NCBI RefSeq assembly: GCF_009873495.1 | Contig: NZ_CP046703.1 | Span: 5,918,501 to 5,982,500 of the forward strand | Direction: 5' to 3' | Origin: Nostoc sp. ATCC 53789 | GTDB taxonomy: Bacteria; Cyanobacteriota; Cyanobacteriia; Cyanobacteriales; Nostocaceae | Length of the DNA stretch: 64,000 bases | Part shown: positions 1-9,046 of the stretch, piece after piece | Layout: each line of letters opens with the position of its first letter | How positions within the stretch are numbered: position 1 is the first letter of the stretch | The notes under the pieces: generated by a model | Told to the model about the DNA's origin: nothing | The model's database searches: none | Seen by the model: only the letters and a program-made list of their open reading frames with translations | Position numbers and translations under genes: made by a program

Positions 1-60
1 GAGTCAGAATCAGATTCAGTCAGCGCAGATGTGAATCAGCCAGTATTAGCACGAGTTTAG
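1..60 (+). CDS. 3' end of a gene cut by the left window edge
   Basis: Frame 1 stays open from base 1 to a TAG at 58-60 and gives 19 acidic, serine-rich residues ending in LARV. The codons are ordinary for this genome, and the next 165 bases are repeat-like non-coding DNA, so this could be the tail of a plus-strand gene. The piece is too short to assign a family, and it could be a chance open stretch. Confidence 0.35.
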   Translation, partial: ESESDSVSADVNQPVLARV

Positions 61-130
61 GTAATTGAAAATCCCGGCATAGGACATTTTTAATAATTCG
101 TAATTCGTAATTATTAAAATTTATTTTATT

Positions 131-197
131 CTCTTTGGTTCTCTGCGGTTTAAAAGTGATTTATTTAACTAACCGCAGAGGCACAGAGAACACAGAG
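131..197. repeat. dispersed palindromic repeat (CTCTGCGGTT type)
   Basis: CTCTGCGGTT at 141-150 pairs with AACCGCAGAG at 171-180, and the flanks (CTCTTTGGTT, CACAGAGAACACAGAG) extend the imperfect hairpin. A diverged copy of the same design lies at 45351-45416, and a half copy lies near 38365-38398. This is an intergenic hairpin repeat, not a gene. Confidence 0.7.
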
Positions 198-225
198 TCA
201 AGAGGATATTTGAAAGAATGCAAGC

Positions 226-834
226 TTAGAAAAGTTTACTCACTAAGCAGGTGAAACCTGGTAGCAAAGGACTTGTCAACTCATCTTGACTAAATAGAGT
301 AGCTGCTAACTTTAATGCAGCCTGTTCGCGTCGATAAACCTCAAGTTTTTTCTGTATAGAATCGCAAATCCAATATTCTTGAACCCCTTGCACTGAGTAC
401 AGCTTTAGCTTTGTTTCCCTGTCACGTTTCTCGTTTTTTTCACCGGGAGATAAAACTTCTATTACTAACTCTGGTGCGCCCGTGAGGTGTCCAGCTTCAT
501 CTAGCAAGTATTTTAAGCGTTCATGACTTGCCCACACCACATCAGGGATCACATTGTCAGAATCTGAGAAAATGATTCCAGGTGCGATGTCTGACGACAA
601 GCTGCTCCGCATCTACGCAGCTTTACCTAAACCAGTTTCATCTGACCAAATCTTAAGAACTGTAGCAATATTTACGCAGCTTGCCTGATGATCCCAACTA
701 GGTGATTTGGTCACAAATAGTTCTCCATCAATAATCTCATAGCGATTTCTGCGTTCACGAAGTGTCTCGGAACGAGAATCGCCAGCGAATAACTCTAGGT
801 CATCTGTCGTCCAACGCACTGGAGTTGTTTGCAT
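226..834 (-). pseudogene. Uma2-family putative endonuclease, interrupted by an in-frame amber stop
   Basis: The N-terminal 73 codons (834 to 613) and C-terminal 128 codons (612 to 226) lie in one frame and are separated only by a TAG at 613-615. Together they match the Uma2 (DUF820) layout: an N-terminal YEIIDGELF motif, PDVVWAS, LVIEVLSPG and a YWICDS-like strand. Uma2 proteins have a PD-(D/E)XK nuclease fold and are greatly expanded in cyanobacteria, mostly without a proven role. The stop lies in a stretch of about 30-36 bases (about 579-614) that resembles a dispersed Nostoc repeat and separates GLGKA from APGIIF. The ATG directly after the stop could restart the second half, but a full-length protein is not made without readthrough. 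Confidence 0.8.
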
Positions 835-866
835 AGAAACCCCCTAGCATTTTCTTAAATCATATT

Positions 867-1835
867 TTAAAAATACCGACGGCGGGCGGAATGTCGCAAA
901 TAGCGATAAATGCCCCAAGCTAAAATTCCAAAAAAGAGATTTAGCAAAAAGCGACTAAATATAAACCACAAAATATAACTGTCAAAAAGCTTGGACGGAC
1001 TCAAAGGAATAATTTTATTGGCTAAGAGAAACAGCCCAAAAATAGCATTTCCACCCAGCACGAGGGCAAAAAGCACTAAACCCCTCTGCCAGTAACGTCG
1101 CTGGGGTGTACGTTCTGAAATCAGGGTAATTACAGGTTTACCTTGCACTTTTCGCAGTAATTGTTCTAGTCGCCAAAACATCCACAAGAGAAACGGAAAT
1201 AAACCATAATTAAGGAAACATAGCGCTGGTGAGTAACTGCAAGCACTAGATAGAATGTTAACTAGGGCATGACAGATTACAGAATTCAGCCAAGCCCAAA
1301 GAATGAACTTCCTGTCTTGATCTAACCGATTCTTAGACGCAATATACATTCCCAAGGCATATCCCCAAGGCGCAGAGAACATGGCATGGACTGGCGTGCT
1401 GATAGTACGCCCAAGAATTGATCCTGTATTGTGAAAAAGATAAATCCAGTTCTCTTCGGCGGTAAATCCAAGGGCAACGGCTATGGTGAAGAGGAAAACA
1501 GTTGAGGGAAGTAATCGATACGTGCGTTGCAAATAGTAGGTTGGCACAACAACCCCTGCTAACTTGCAGCCTTCTTCAATTGAACCTACTTCTACAAGCT
1601 GCCGCAAGATTGCACCAGGGAGCGATCGCTTGATCCGTTCCCAGTCTACAACCCAATTGGCTACAGTTTCAAAATTCCATTCAAGTCTAAGGGCTAAAAT
1701 ACCAGATATTGCCCCGATGCCAAAGAACATCAGTAACTTTAACAGAGGTGGGGCAAATGGTACTCGATAGTAGTAGTAGCCTAGCAGCAGCAAGGGTGGT
1801 ATTGCTGACCACAGCAGTAGAGAAAAATCAACCAC
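867..1835 (-). CDS. PrsW-family intramembrane metalloprotease-like protein
   Basis: This 322 aa protein is predominantly hydrophobic, with about eight membrane segments. It carries the PrsW/CPBP-like motif set: EEGCK at residues 87-91 (the EExxK motif), AEEN around 127-129, a histidine at 150 in STPVHAMF, and a later histidine in VICHALVN. Characterised PrsW of Bacillus cleaves an anti-sigma factor in the membrane, but the substrate here is unknown. The start overlaps the end of the upstream methyltransferase gene by 8 bases on the same strand, so the two are probably translated from one message. Family assignment is good and activity is inferred. Confidence 0.75.
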   Translation of the reverse strand: MVDFSLLLWSAIPPLLLLGYYYYRVPFAPPLLKLLMFFGIGAISGILALRLEWNFETVANWVVDWERIKRSLPGAILRQLVEVGSIEEGCKLAGVVVPTYYLQRTYRLLPSTVFLFTIAVALGFTAEENWIYLFHNTGSILGRTISTPVHAMFSAPWGYALGMYIASKNRLDQDRKFILWAWLNSVICHALVNILSSACSYSPALCFLNYGLFPFLLWMFWRLEQLLRKVQGKPVITLISERTPQRRYWQRGLVLFALVLGGNAIFGLFLLANKIIPLSPSKLFDSYILWFIFSRFLLNLFFGILAWGIYRYLRHSARRRYF

Positions 1836-2748
1836 TCACCTGAGCAATTACTGTGCGGTGACGGTGAGTATTGTTGGTAATAGTGGGAGTTTGGAAACCT
1901 GCTTCAACAAAGGCTTGCTCAATATCCAAAGCAAAATATTCATCTAAATACGGTTCAGTACTTTTGAGCAACGTCAAAATGTAGGCTGGCATTTTCTGGT
2001 AAACTTCAGACTTGGGATTCATATCCATGATTGCCAAGTAGCCACCTGGACGCAGCACGCGCCGCATTTCAGCTAAAATTTGTCGGGTTGCTGACTGGGG
2101 TAATTCGTGACACATCAAGAAAATTGAGACTAAATCAAATGAGGCATCTGGTAGTCCAGTAGATTCTGCTTGGGCATGAAGCCAGTTAATTTTAGCTTGG
2201 CGTTGTTGGGTCCGGTAATTGGCAACAGCTAAGAAGTAGGGAGATAAATCCAAGCCTGTAATTTTGGCATGGGGATAAATTTCTTGCATAGTAAATGTAC
2301 TTAAACCCACACCACAGGCCAAATCTAGGATTTCTTGGGGTTGATTGGGGATTTGCGCTTTGAGGATATCGTGGTAACTTTGGCGCAGTCTAGCATCTCC
2401 TTCTGCTCCAGCATCTTGCCAAATTCCAGCATGGACAGTACGAGCAGCAACTTCTAACTCGCAAGCAGCTTTCCAACTGAGGTTTCCACCTTCGTAGGCA
2501 TGGAATGACCGCAAATAGTATTCTGGGTAGGAAAGCTCAGGATTTTGTACTTGAGCTAGATCAGCCTTCCAATCATGCGCTTGTAGTGTTTCGACTTCTT
2601 GCGTCCAAGGCACACCAATTCTCTCGGCACGTTTAATCATCATTTGACGGGCTTGATGTTTGGCTAGGTTGGCTAAAGGCTTGATTGCCAGTACGCCATT
2701 TACCAAGCGGGAAGCGAAGCCAGGAGTCGTTTTTACAGTAGCAGTCAT
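1828..2748 (-). CDS. class I SAM-dependent methyltransferase
   Basis: This 306 aa protein has a Rossmann-type methyltransferase domain in its second half. Motif I is LDLACGVGLSTF, followed by the acidic TGLDLS loop, FDLVSIFLMCHELP and the post-motif LRPGGYLAIMDMNP. The first 120 residues form a family-specific helical lid seen in cyanobacterial homologues. No substrate can be read from the sequence. It is followed with an 8-base overlap by the PrsW-like protease gene, which suggests an operon. Confidence 0.8.
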   Translation of the reverse strand: MTATVKTTPGFASRLVNGVLAIKPLANLAKHQARQMMIKRAERIGVPWTQEVETLQAHDWKADLAQVQNPELSYPEYYLRSFHAYEGGNLSWKAACELEVAARTVHAGIWQDAGAEGDARLRQSYHDILKAQIPNQPQEILDLACGVGLSTFTMQEIYPHAKITGLDLSPYFLAVANYRTQQRQAKINWLHAQAESTGLPDASFDLVSIFLMCHELPQSATRQILAEMRRVLRPGGYLAIMDMNPKSEVYQKMPAYILTLLKSTEPYLDEYFALDIEQAFVEAGFQTPTITNNTHRHRTVIAQVSG

Positions 2749-3003
2749 AAATTAATTTGCGTTCACAGCTTTTTTACTTATGACATAATTGCTGGACGGC
2801 AGTCTAGAAATGAATTGAATTATATAATGATGTCATGGAATTTTGATATGGAAAATTTTGGTGTGATTTGTTTTTCCAGAGAATCACACTGTTCTCTAAT
2901 TTATACACTTCATTGAAGATTGACAAAATCGATCTCAACAGAGAGGGCAAAAAGTTGAGCGCCATATAAAAAAAGACTACAACTAACTTATTGAGTCTCA
3001 AGT

Positions 3004-3435
3004 ATGGCAAGAGCAAGAAGAACAAGTGGCTTTTTAAGGGATTTTCAAGAATTTGCTTTCAAAGGTAATGTGATTGACTTAGCGATCGCAGTCATCATCG
3101 GTACTGCCTTCAGCCGGGTTATCACCTCCTTTGTTGAGGCTGTGATTATGCCATTGATTAACCCCTTGATTGGCGTGACTGGCAAAGAATTGAGAACAAT
3201 CGCCATAGGCCCAGGAATTGTGATCGGTCAATTTCTTGGCGCAATCATTGACTTTTTAACCATTGCCTTAATTTTATTTGTAGCAATTCGCGCCTTACAA
3301 AAATTGAAGAGGCAAGAGGATGTTCCCGTAGAATCCCTAACATCAGACGCTAATGTCATAGCTCAGGAAAGGCTGACTGGGGCGTTGGATAGACTGAGCC
3401 AGACATTGGAATCTCGGAATAATCAAGTTTTGTAA
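3004..3435 (+). CDS. mscL: large-conductance mechanosensitive channel MscL
   Basis: This 143 aa protein has the full MscL plan: an N-terminal amphipathic helix (GFLRDFQEFAFKGNVIDLAIAVIIGTAF, read in two parts), TM1 with the conserved NVIDLAIAV pore region, a short periplasmic loop, TM2 (FLTIALILFVAIRAL) and a charged cytoplasmic helix. It opens under membrane tension and releases solutes on hypo-osmotic shock. It stands alone; the flanking genes are on the opposite strand. No strong ribosome binding site is visible before the ATG. Confidence 0.93.
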   Translation: MARARRTSGFLRDFQEFAFKGNVIDLAIAVIIGTAFSRVITSFVEAVIMPLINPLIGVTGKELRTIAIGPGIVIGQFLGAIIDFLTIALILFVAIRALQKLKRQEDVPVESLTSDANVIAQERLTGALDRLSQTLESRNNQVL

Positions 3436-3536
3436 GTGGGGGCAAGGGGAGCAATGGGAGCAGGGAGTAGAAGGGAAAGAGATAATTTTTAATTCTCCCC
3501 CTTGCTCCCTGCCCTCTGCCCCTTGTGCCCAATCCC
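3436..3536. repeat. low-complexity G-rich / C-rich inverted tract
   Basis: Between the convergent mscL and DUF3352 genes, a GGGGCAAGGGGAGC-like run is followed by a CTCCCCCTTGCTCCCTGCCC-like run, which makes a long imperfect hairpin. Similar tracts occur after gloB (23445-23560), after the TetR gene (41029-41173) and near 63353-63475. It may end transcription from both sides, but it lacks a clean U-tract. Confidence 0.5.
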
Positions 3537-5216
3537 CTATTTTGCAGAAGGCTTGAGAGCTAACAACATCTCTAATTCACTGGTGGATTTATCGGGGCTA
3601 TTAGCAGTAAAACCAAGACCACGAATGGAATTGAGGATGGTGATGGTATTGGCATCAGATGAAATTAAACTATTGACCAGGGGCACAGTTTTAGTTTTAT
3701 CCATATCCAGGTAGAAATAGCCGCCGTTGGGCTTTTGCAAAGAACCAGTAACGGCTTTGAAAGCGTCGCTATTATTAAGAGATTGATTCTTGCGATCGCT
3801 GATTGCGTCAGCAATTGGGCCACCAAGAGCCACAAATACAGTATCTTGATCCAGCCAACCATGCGCCAATAAAGCTCCCTGTTTAGGGATTTGCCATTCA
3901 GTTACGTCTTTACCACCAATATTTCTATTGGCAATGTTGATTTGTTGTACTTTGGCCAAAGTATCCAATTTTGTCAAGGTGGCTTCGGCTGTTTTGCGAT
4001 CGCTAGTGTCAAATACTAAAGCACCGCCAAAACCAACACTGGCTAACACTCCTTGATTGGATGGAATAGCACCAAAGGCAAATTCCCCATTCATCCAACC
4101 AAAAATATCCTTATCTAGGTCAATATTGGCAATTTTCACTTGCCCTCGCGCTTGTTCCAGGGCCTGCTTCATTTCTGGATAATCTTTTGACTGTTCTACT
4201 AAGGTTTCCCAGCCACGGCTGATGCCATTGCCGCTAATCAGAGCAAAGGTATCAGTAGGAAATTGCCCGACTATATTTCCTGGACTTGATTGATACTGGA
4301 ATTTATTCAGCTGCGGATCTAAATTAGCGATCGCTTTTACCCGCACTCCCGCATCATCAACACCAACACCCGCTACCACAGATTTGATCTGCTTCAGTTG
4401 CGCCAAGGCTTGTGGAGGTAACTGCTTTGCTTGCTGATTTCCGGCAGTTAACTGCTGTACCATACCTGCATAGTCTGGTACATAAATTTGGGCGAGGCTA
4501 TTTTTAACATCCACTCCTTTACTGAGAATGCTACTTGCACCTTCTTTACTGGCAAAAGAAGACTGTCCCTTAAAGGTGTCAATTGCTTTTTCTACAGCTT
4601 GCTTTTCGGGGGCTAATATCAAGTGACTATTATTTAAAACTACGCTATATGTCGGTTTGCCATTTTCTGTAGTTTCAAGAATTTTTTGACCTTGGTAGTC
4701 AGATTCTTGGGATTTCACCCCTTTCTGTGACTTCAATTTGTTAGCAAAATTCAAGGCACTGATTTTATCCTTGATTCCCACTACTATCAGGATATTTGAT
4801 TCCTGCTGTAAATTTGTTGGTACATTAGGTGCCCCGGAGGGCACTTTTAACTGTGCAGGTTTCACAGAATTTGGTGGTAGTACAGCAATCATCACACCAC
4901 CAACCCAAGGCTTTATGTCTTTTTCATAAGAAACGTTACCGTCACTGAACATTTGCTTATTGAAATCTTCCAGACCTTTTGCCACTAACTTTTGTGCTTC
5001 TGGAGTGCCAAATTGCTGTAACTTTGCCCAAGCTTGAGGGTCAGTAGTAATATAAGTTGCCATCAATGCTGTTGAAGGTACTAATTTAGCACTGCCGAGA
5101 GCATCTGAGCTACTTCCTGATGGGCCTTTCAAATACATATAAGCCGCGATACTTCCTGCTACAACGAGAGCAGCACCAACCGCAGGAATGAAAAACTTTG
5201 ATTTACTTTCGGGCAT
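3537..5216 (-). CDS. DUF3352 domain-containing membrane-anchored protein
   Basis: This 559 aa protein has an N-terminal membrane anchor (about residues 8-29, FIPAVGAALVVAGSIAAYMY) followed by a large extracytoplasmic region. That region has the repeated alpha/beta pattern of DUF3352: an early WVGGVMIAVLP block and a later FAFGAIP...GFGGALVFDTSDR block. The family is widespread in cyanobacteria and has no known function. The gene is monocistronic, pointing toward mscL, with AT-rich non-coding DNA upstream. Confidence 0.8.
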   Translation of the reverse strand: MPESKSKFFIPAVGAALVVAGSIAAYMYLKGPSGSSSDALGSAKLVPSTALMATYITTDPQAWAKLQQFGTPEAQKLVAKGLEDFNKQMFSDGNVSYEKDIKPWVGGVMIAVLPPNSVKPAQLKVPSGAPNVPTNLQQESNILIVVGIKDKISALNFANKLKSQKGVKSQESDYQGQKILETTENGKPTYSVVLNNSHLILAPEKQAVEKAIDTFKGQSSFASKEGASSILSKGVDVKNSLAQIYVPDYAGMVQQLTAGNQQAKQLPPQALAQLKQIKSVVAGVGVDDAGVRVKAIANLDPQLNKFQYQSSPGNIVGQFPTDTFALISGNGISRGWETLVEQSKDYPEMKQALEQARGQVKIANIDLDKDIFGWMNGEFAFGAIPSNQGVLASVGFGGALVFDTSDRKTAEATLTKLDTLAKVQQINIANRNIGGKDVTEWQIPKQGALLAHGWLDQDTVFVALGGPIADAISDRKNQSLNNSDAFKAVTGSLQKPNGGYFYLDMDKTKTVPLVNSLISSDANTITILNSIRGLGFTANSPDKSTSELEMLLALKPSAK

Positions 5217-5769
5217 TTTATTATCCTCTTTTGCTCAGATTGTCACCGAGATTTATACAAGTGTCACTGTAGAGTTTTCGGATTTATTAATAATTTCCGC
5301 TCATCGATCGGTATTTACTGATAAAATTAGTAGTCCTATAAGCTAGCAGTCTCAAATAATTACCCTAAAAAAGACTCCAAGGGAATGAGGAGCGAATCCG
5401 CAAATGATATGCTGTTCATCTCAAATAAAATAGCCTGCTCAACAGCAGCAAGTTATCCTAAGTTATAAGAACAATTAGGAGTATTTGTACTTAATGAGAA
5501 TCTATCGAGGTGCAAGAGACACTTGACTCGATGACAAAAAAGTGCAAAACATCAGTAAAAGGAAATGCGGGAGGGATATGGAAAAAAGTCCCAGGATCGA
5601 TAGTCGATCTTCGGAAACTTGGGTGAGATTAAGTTCAATCCTCCAATCCCCAATGGGAATCTTAACCCCCATACTGCCCTATTGATTTGGGAAATACAGA
5701 TACCGCTATTTTGCTTAATTACATCTAGCCAAGCCAGACTTTTCAGGATTACAAGGTCAGTAAGGATCA
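5217..5769. other. 553 bp divergent intergenic region, no gene seen
   Basis: This AT-rich stretch separates the divergent DUF3352 and M1 aminopeptidase genes and must hold both promoters. A minus-strand open frame at 5552-5839 overlaps the aminopeptidase start and has no protein-like composition. No tRNA, riboswitch or strong terminator was recognised. Confidence 0.6.
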
Positions 5770-8409
5770 ATGTCGAAGTCTTATTTTGATACAGATAATA
5801 ACGGACACAAACCTTTTGAGTTACCGGGAGCAAGACCACACTACAATCCCGATCGCCCCGGACAGGTGGAGCATATTTTTCTCGATCTCAGCTTAGATAT
5901 CCCTAAAAAAAGCTATCAGGGCATTTGTAGCATTCGCCTCTTGCCAATCCGTAATGGCATTGACCGTTTGACTTTGGATGCTGTCAACCTGAATATCGAG
6001 TCTGTGCAGGTGGACGATGTGCCACAAAATTTTGACTACGACGGGGAACAGCTTTCTATCCAACTTTCTGAGACGACTCAGATTGGTAAACGCTTGCTGA
6101 TTGCGATCGCCTACTCGGTGGAAAAACCGCAACGCGGCATTTATTTTATCCAACCAGATAAGCACTATCCAAACAAGCCCACTCAGGTTTGGACTCAGGG
6201 AGAAGACGAAGACTCCCGGTTTTGGTTCCCCTGTTTTGACTATCCAGGACAATTGTCTACTTCCGAAATTCGCGTTCGTGTCCCCAACCCCCTCGTGGCG
6301 ATTTCCAACGGCGAACTGATTGACACCACAGAAGATGGTGATTATAAAATCTACCATTGGTTACAGCAACAAGTTCATCCTACCTACTTGATGACTTTGG
6401 CAGTAGGTGACTTTGCCGAAATTCAGGATGAGTGGAAGGGTAAACCAGTCACCTACTACGTAGAAAAGGGACGGGAGGAAGATGCTAAACGCAGCATGGG
6501 CAAAACTCCCCGGATGATCGAATTTTTGAGCCAAAAGTATGGTTATCCATATCCTTTCCCGAAATATGCCCAGGTTTGTGTAGATGACTTCATCTTTGGC
6601 GGGATGGAAAACACCTCCACAACCTTGTTAACAGATAGATGTTTGCTGGATGAACGCGCCGCTTTAGATAACCGCAACACCGAAAGTTTAGTCGTCCACG
6701 AACTCGCCCACCAGTGGTTTGGTGATTTGGTGGTGATTAAGCATTGGTCTCATGCTTGGATTAAGGAAGGAATGGCTTCCTATTCTGAGGTGATGTGGAC
6801 AGAACAGGAATATAGTCTAGAAGAAGCAGCTTACTATCGGTTTTTAGAAGCTCGTCGTTACATTAGTGAAGATAGCAGCCGCTACCGTCGCCCGATGGTA
6901 ACACATGTTTACCGCGAAGCTATTGAACTTTACGATCGCCATATCTACGAAAAAGGGTCTTGTGTTTATCACATGATTCGCGCCCAATTGGGAGATGAAT
7001 TATTTTGGCAGGCTATTCAAACATTTGTTCAAGATAATGCCCACAAAACTGTAGAAACTATAGATTTACTCAGGGCGATTGAAAAAGCTACTGGACATAA
7101 TCTTTTGTTCCTCTTTGACCAATACGTTTATCGTGGTGGCCATCCCGATTTTAAGGTAGCTTACTCTTGGGATGGAGATGCTAAGTTGGCAAAAATTACG
7201 GTAACTCAAACCCAAGCTGCTGAAGATAAAAATGGCAGTAAGGATTTGTTTGATTTAAAAATACCTATTGGTTTTGGCTATACCCAACAAGAAGTAAGAA
7301 GTGAGGAGTTAGGAGTTAAAAATAATTCCAAACTCACAACTCCTAACTCACAACTCAAAGTTTTTGTAGTACGGATAAATGAACGAGAACAAAGTTTCTA
7401 CTTTCCCTTAGAAAATAAGCCCCAATATATCAGCTTTGATGTTGAGAATAATTACCTAAAAACAGTAGCTTTAGAGTATCCAATAGCAGAGTTAAAAGCA
7501 CAATTAGAATCTGATCCCAACCCAATTTCGCGCATCTATGCAGCAGAAGCTTTAACGAAAAAAGGCGGGTTAGAAGCAACAAAAGCACTATCTGCGTCCC
7601 TCAAAAATGACCCATTGTGGGGTGTGCGGGTGGAAGTGGCAAAACAACTAGCCAAAATTAATTTAGACCAAGCTTTTGATGGCTTGGCTCTGGGATTAAA
7701 AGATAAAAATGCTTACGTGCGACGATCTGTAGTGGAAGCACTTGCTCAAATCAAAACTGCTGAAAGCTATAAAGTTGTAAGAGGGTTGTTGCAAAAGGGC
7801 GATCCTAGCTACTACGTGGAAGCTGCTGCTTCTCGTGTGATTGGCGCGATCGCATCTGCAAACTTGGAAGAAAAACCCAAGGAAGATAAGGTACTAAAGC
7901 AACTCAAGGGCATTTTAGAAGAAAAGGCGGGTTGGAATGAAGTAGTGCGGAGTGGTGCGATCGCTGGTTTAGCTGAATTCAAAACCTCGGAAGCAGCTTT
8001 AAATCTACTATTCGAATACACCAAAATCGGTGTACCACAACCTCTACGTTTAGCCACAATTCGCGCTTTAGGAAAGATTTCTGTAGGTCAAAATCCGGTT
8101 AATTTGGAACGGATTTTAGAAAAATTAGCAGAACTAGCCAAAGAAACCTTCTTTTTAACGCAAGTGGCGGTAGCAGCAGCATTGGGACAAATGGAAACAC
8201 CCAAAGCAGTCGGAATTTTGCGATCGCTAGCGGAACAAACAGCCGATGGGCGTGTCCGTCGCAATGCTGAAGAAGAAATTTCCAAGGTGCAAAAGAACAT
8301 CGGTTCAGAAAAAACCCTCCGTCAATTGCGTGAAGATTTCGACCAACTCAAACAACAAAACCAGGAATTGAGAAGCCGTTTAGAAAACTTGGAGGCCAAA
8401 TCTAAATAG
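5770..8409 (+). CDS. M1 family zinc aminopeptidase with C-terminal HEAT-like repeats
   Basis: This 879 aa protein is an aminopeptidase N-type enzyme. It shows the exopeptidase motif FGGMENTS, the zinc motif HELAH at residues 310-314 with the third ligand E333 in WIKEGMASYSE, and the transition-state tyrosine region around YEKGSCVYH. The N-terminal beta domain has the RFWFPCFDYP motif. After about residue 560 come HEAT/armadillo-like helical repeats (RIYAAEALTKKG, VRVEVAKQLAKI, VRRSVVEALAQI and more), ending in a short coiled coil. An in-frame insert at about residues 508-532 is encoded by a dispersed inverted repeat (bases about 7291-7365). It probably trims N-terminal residues from peptides in the cytoplasm. 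Confidence 0.9.
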   Translation: MSKSYFDTDNNGHKPFELPGARPHYNPDRPGQVEHIFLDLSLDIPKKSYQGICSIRLLPIRNGIDRLTLDAVNLNIESVQVDDVPQNFDYDGEQLSIQLSETTQIGKRLLIAIAYSVEKPQRGIYFIQPDKHYPNKPTQVWTQGEDEDSRFWFPCFDYPGQLSTSEIRVRVPNPLVAISNGELIDTTEDGDYKIYHWLQQQVHPTYLMTLAVGDFAEIQDEWKGKPVTYYVEKGREEDAKRSMGKTPRMIEFLSQKYGYPYPFPKYAQVCVDDFIFGGMENTSTTLLTDRCLLDERAALDNRNTESLVVHELAHQWFGDLVVIKHWSHAWIKEGMASYSEVMWTEQEYSLEEAAYYRFLEARRYISEDSSRYRRPMVTHVYREAIELYDRHIYEKGSCVYHMIRAQLGDELFWQAIQTFVQDNAHKTVETIDLLRAIEKATGHNLLFLFDQYVYRGGHPDFKVAYSWDGDAKLAKITVTQTQAAEDKNGSKDLFDLKIPIGFGYTQQEVRSEELGVKNNSKLTTPNSQLKVFVVRINEREQSFYFPLENKPQYISFDVENNYLKTVALEYPIAELKAQLESDPNPISRIYAAEALTKKGGLEATKALSASLKNDPLWGVRVEVAKQLAKINLDQAFDGLALGLKDKNAYVRRSVVEALAQIKTAESYKVVRGLLQKGDPSYYVEAAASRVIGAIASANLEEKPKEDKVLKQLKGILEEKAGWNEVVRSGAIAGLAEFKTSEAALNLLFEYTKIGVPQPLRLATIRALGKISVGQNPVNLERILEKLAELAKETFFLTQVAVAAALGQMETPKAVGILRSLAEQTADGRVRRNAEEEISKVQKNIGSEKTLRQLREDFDQLKQQNQELRSRLENLEAKSK
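7298..7360. repeat. inverted repeat inside the M1 aminopeptidase gene
   Basis: The segment GTGAGGAGTTAGGAGTTA is followed after about 15 bases by CAACTCCTAACTCACAACTC. At least 12 bases pair perfectly (GAGTTAGGAGTT with AACTCCTAACTC). GAGTTAGGAGTT-type hairpins are common intergenic repeats in Nostoc-like genomes. Here the element keeps the reading frame and encodes a polar linker between the catalytic and HEAT-like parts. Confidence 0.65.
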
Positions 8410-9046
8410 CAGCAGATGATAATTAAAAGTTGGTAATTGGTAATTGTGGTAAAACCACTACCAATTACCAAAGTTGTATTTAACGTTCTAATTTTTATTA
8501 TTCAAAAAGCTTCTTAATATACACTATCTTACAAAAATCGATTTTACTTAAACAGTTATTTTTTACACATATAACCTGATAATTTTCACTTAATTCGATA
8601 GGTATAAATAAACATAATATCAAGATTCATGACTTTCCCACATAAGTCGTGAATCCTTATCCTGAGAGGTTTCTGTTTAATTTAAGTTTATCTACTTACT
8701 ACTGTGATATGTAGCTGAAAGCAAACATGGTTACGGATTTCTCATATCCTAACCAAATTTACAGATACAGGTAGATATTTATATTTATATAAAATAAGGT
8801 TAAGAAAAGATAAAATCATCGAAAAGATGGATAAGTAGTTGTAGTTTTATAAAGTATAATTAAGAAAAAGATAAACAAATCTAGGAAGTAATTTAGGCTA
8901 AAACTGTCTCGAACAGTACCCCAGAAAGGCAGAGTTCGAGTTGTTTCAGATAAAAAACTACCGCTATCTTTTGCCTACAACTAACTTGTGGGTTTAGTAG
9001 AGAAACAATCATTGTAAATTTTTCAGTTGAAGAGGCAAATAAAGGC
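8410..9046. other. 637 bp intergenic region with hairpins, no gene seen
   Basis: The region holds a GGTAATTGGTAATTG-type repeat with its complement (8430-8470). It also has a 12-base imperfect hairpin, GATTCATGACTT at 8624-8635 with AAGTCGTGAATC at 8644-8655, and a small CTCGAAC/GTTCGAG hairpin near 8908-8940. No coding frame of useful length is present. It separates two plus-strand genes and carries the promoter of the UbiB-like gene. Confidence 0.55.

Noticed and set aside
2804..3025. 73-codon hydrophobic open frame opposite the mscL start
   Set aside because: It is AT-rich, overlaps mscL antisense, and has no ribosome binding site.
5552..5839. 95-codon open frame on the minus strand
   Set aside because: It overlaps the start of the M1 aminopeptidase gene on the other strand and has low-complexity composition.
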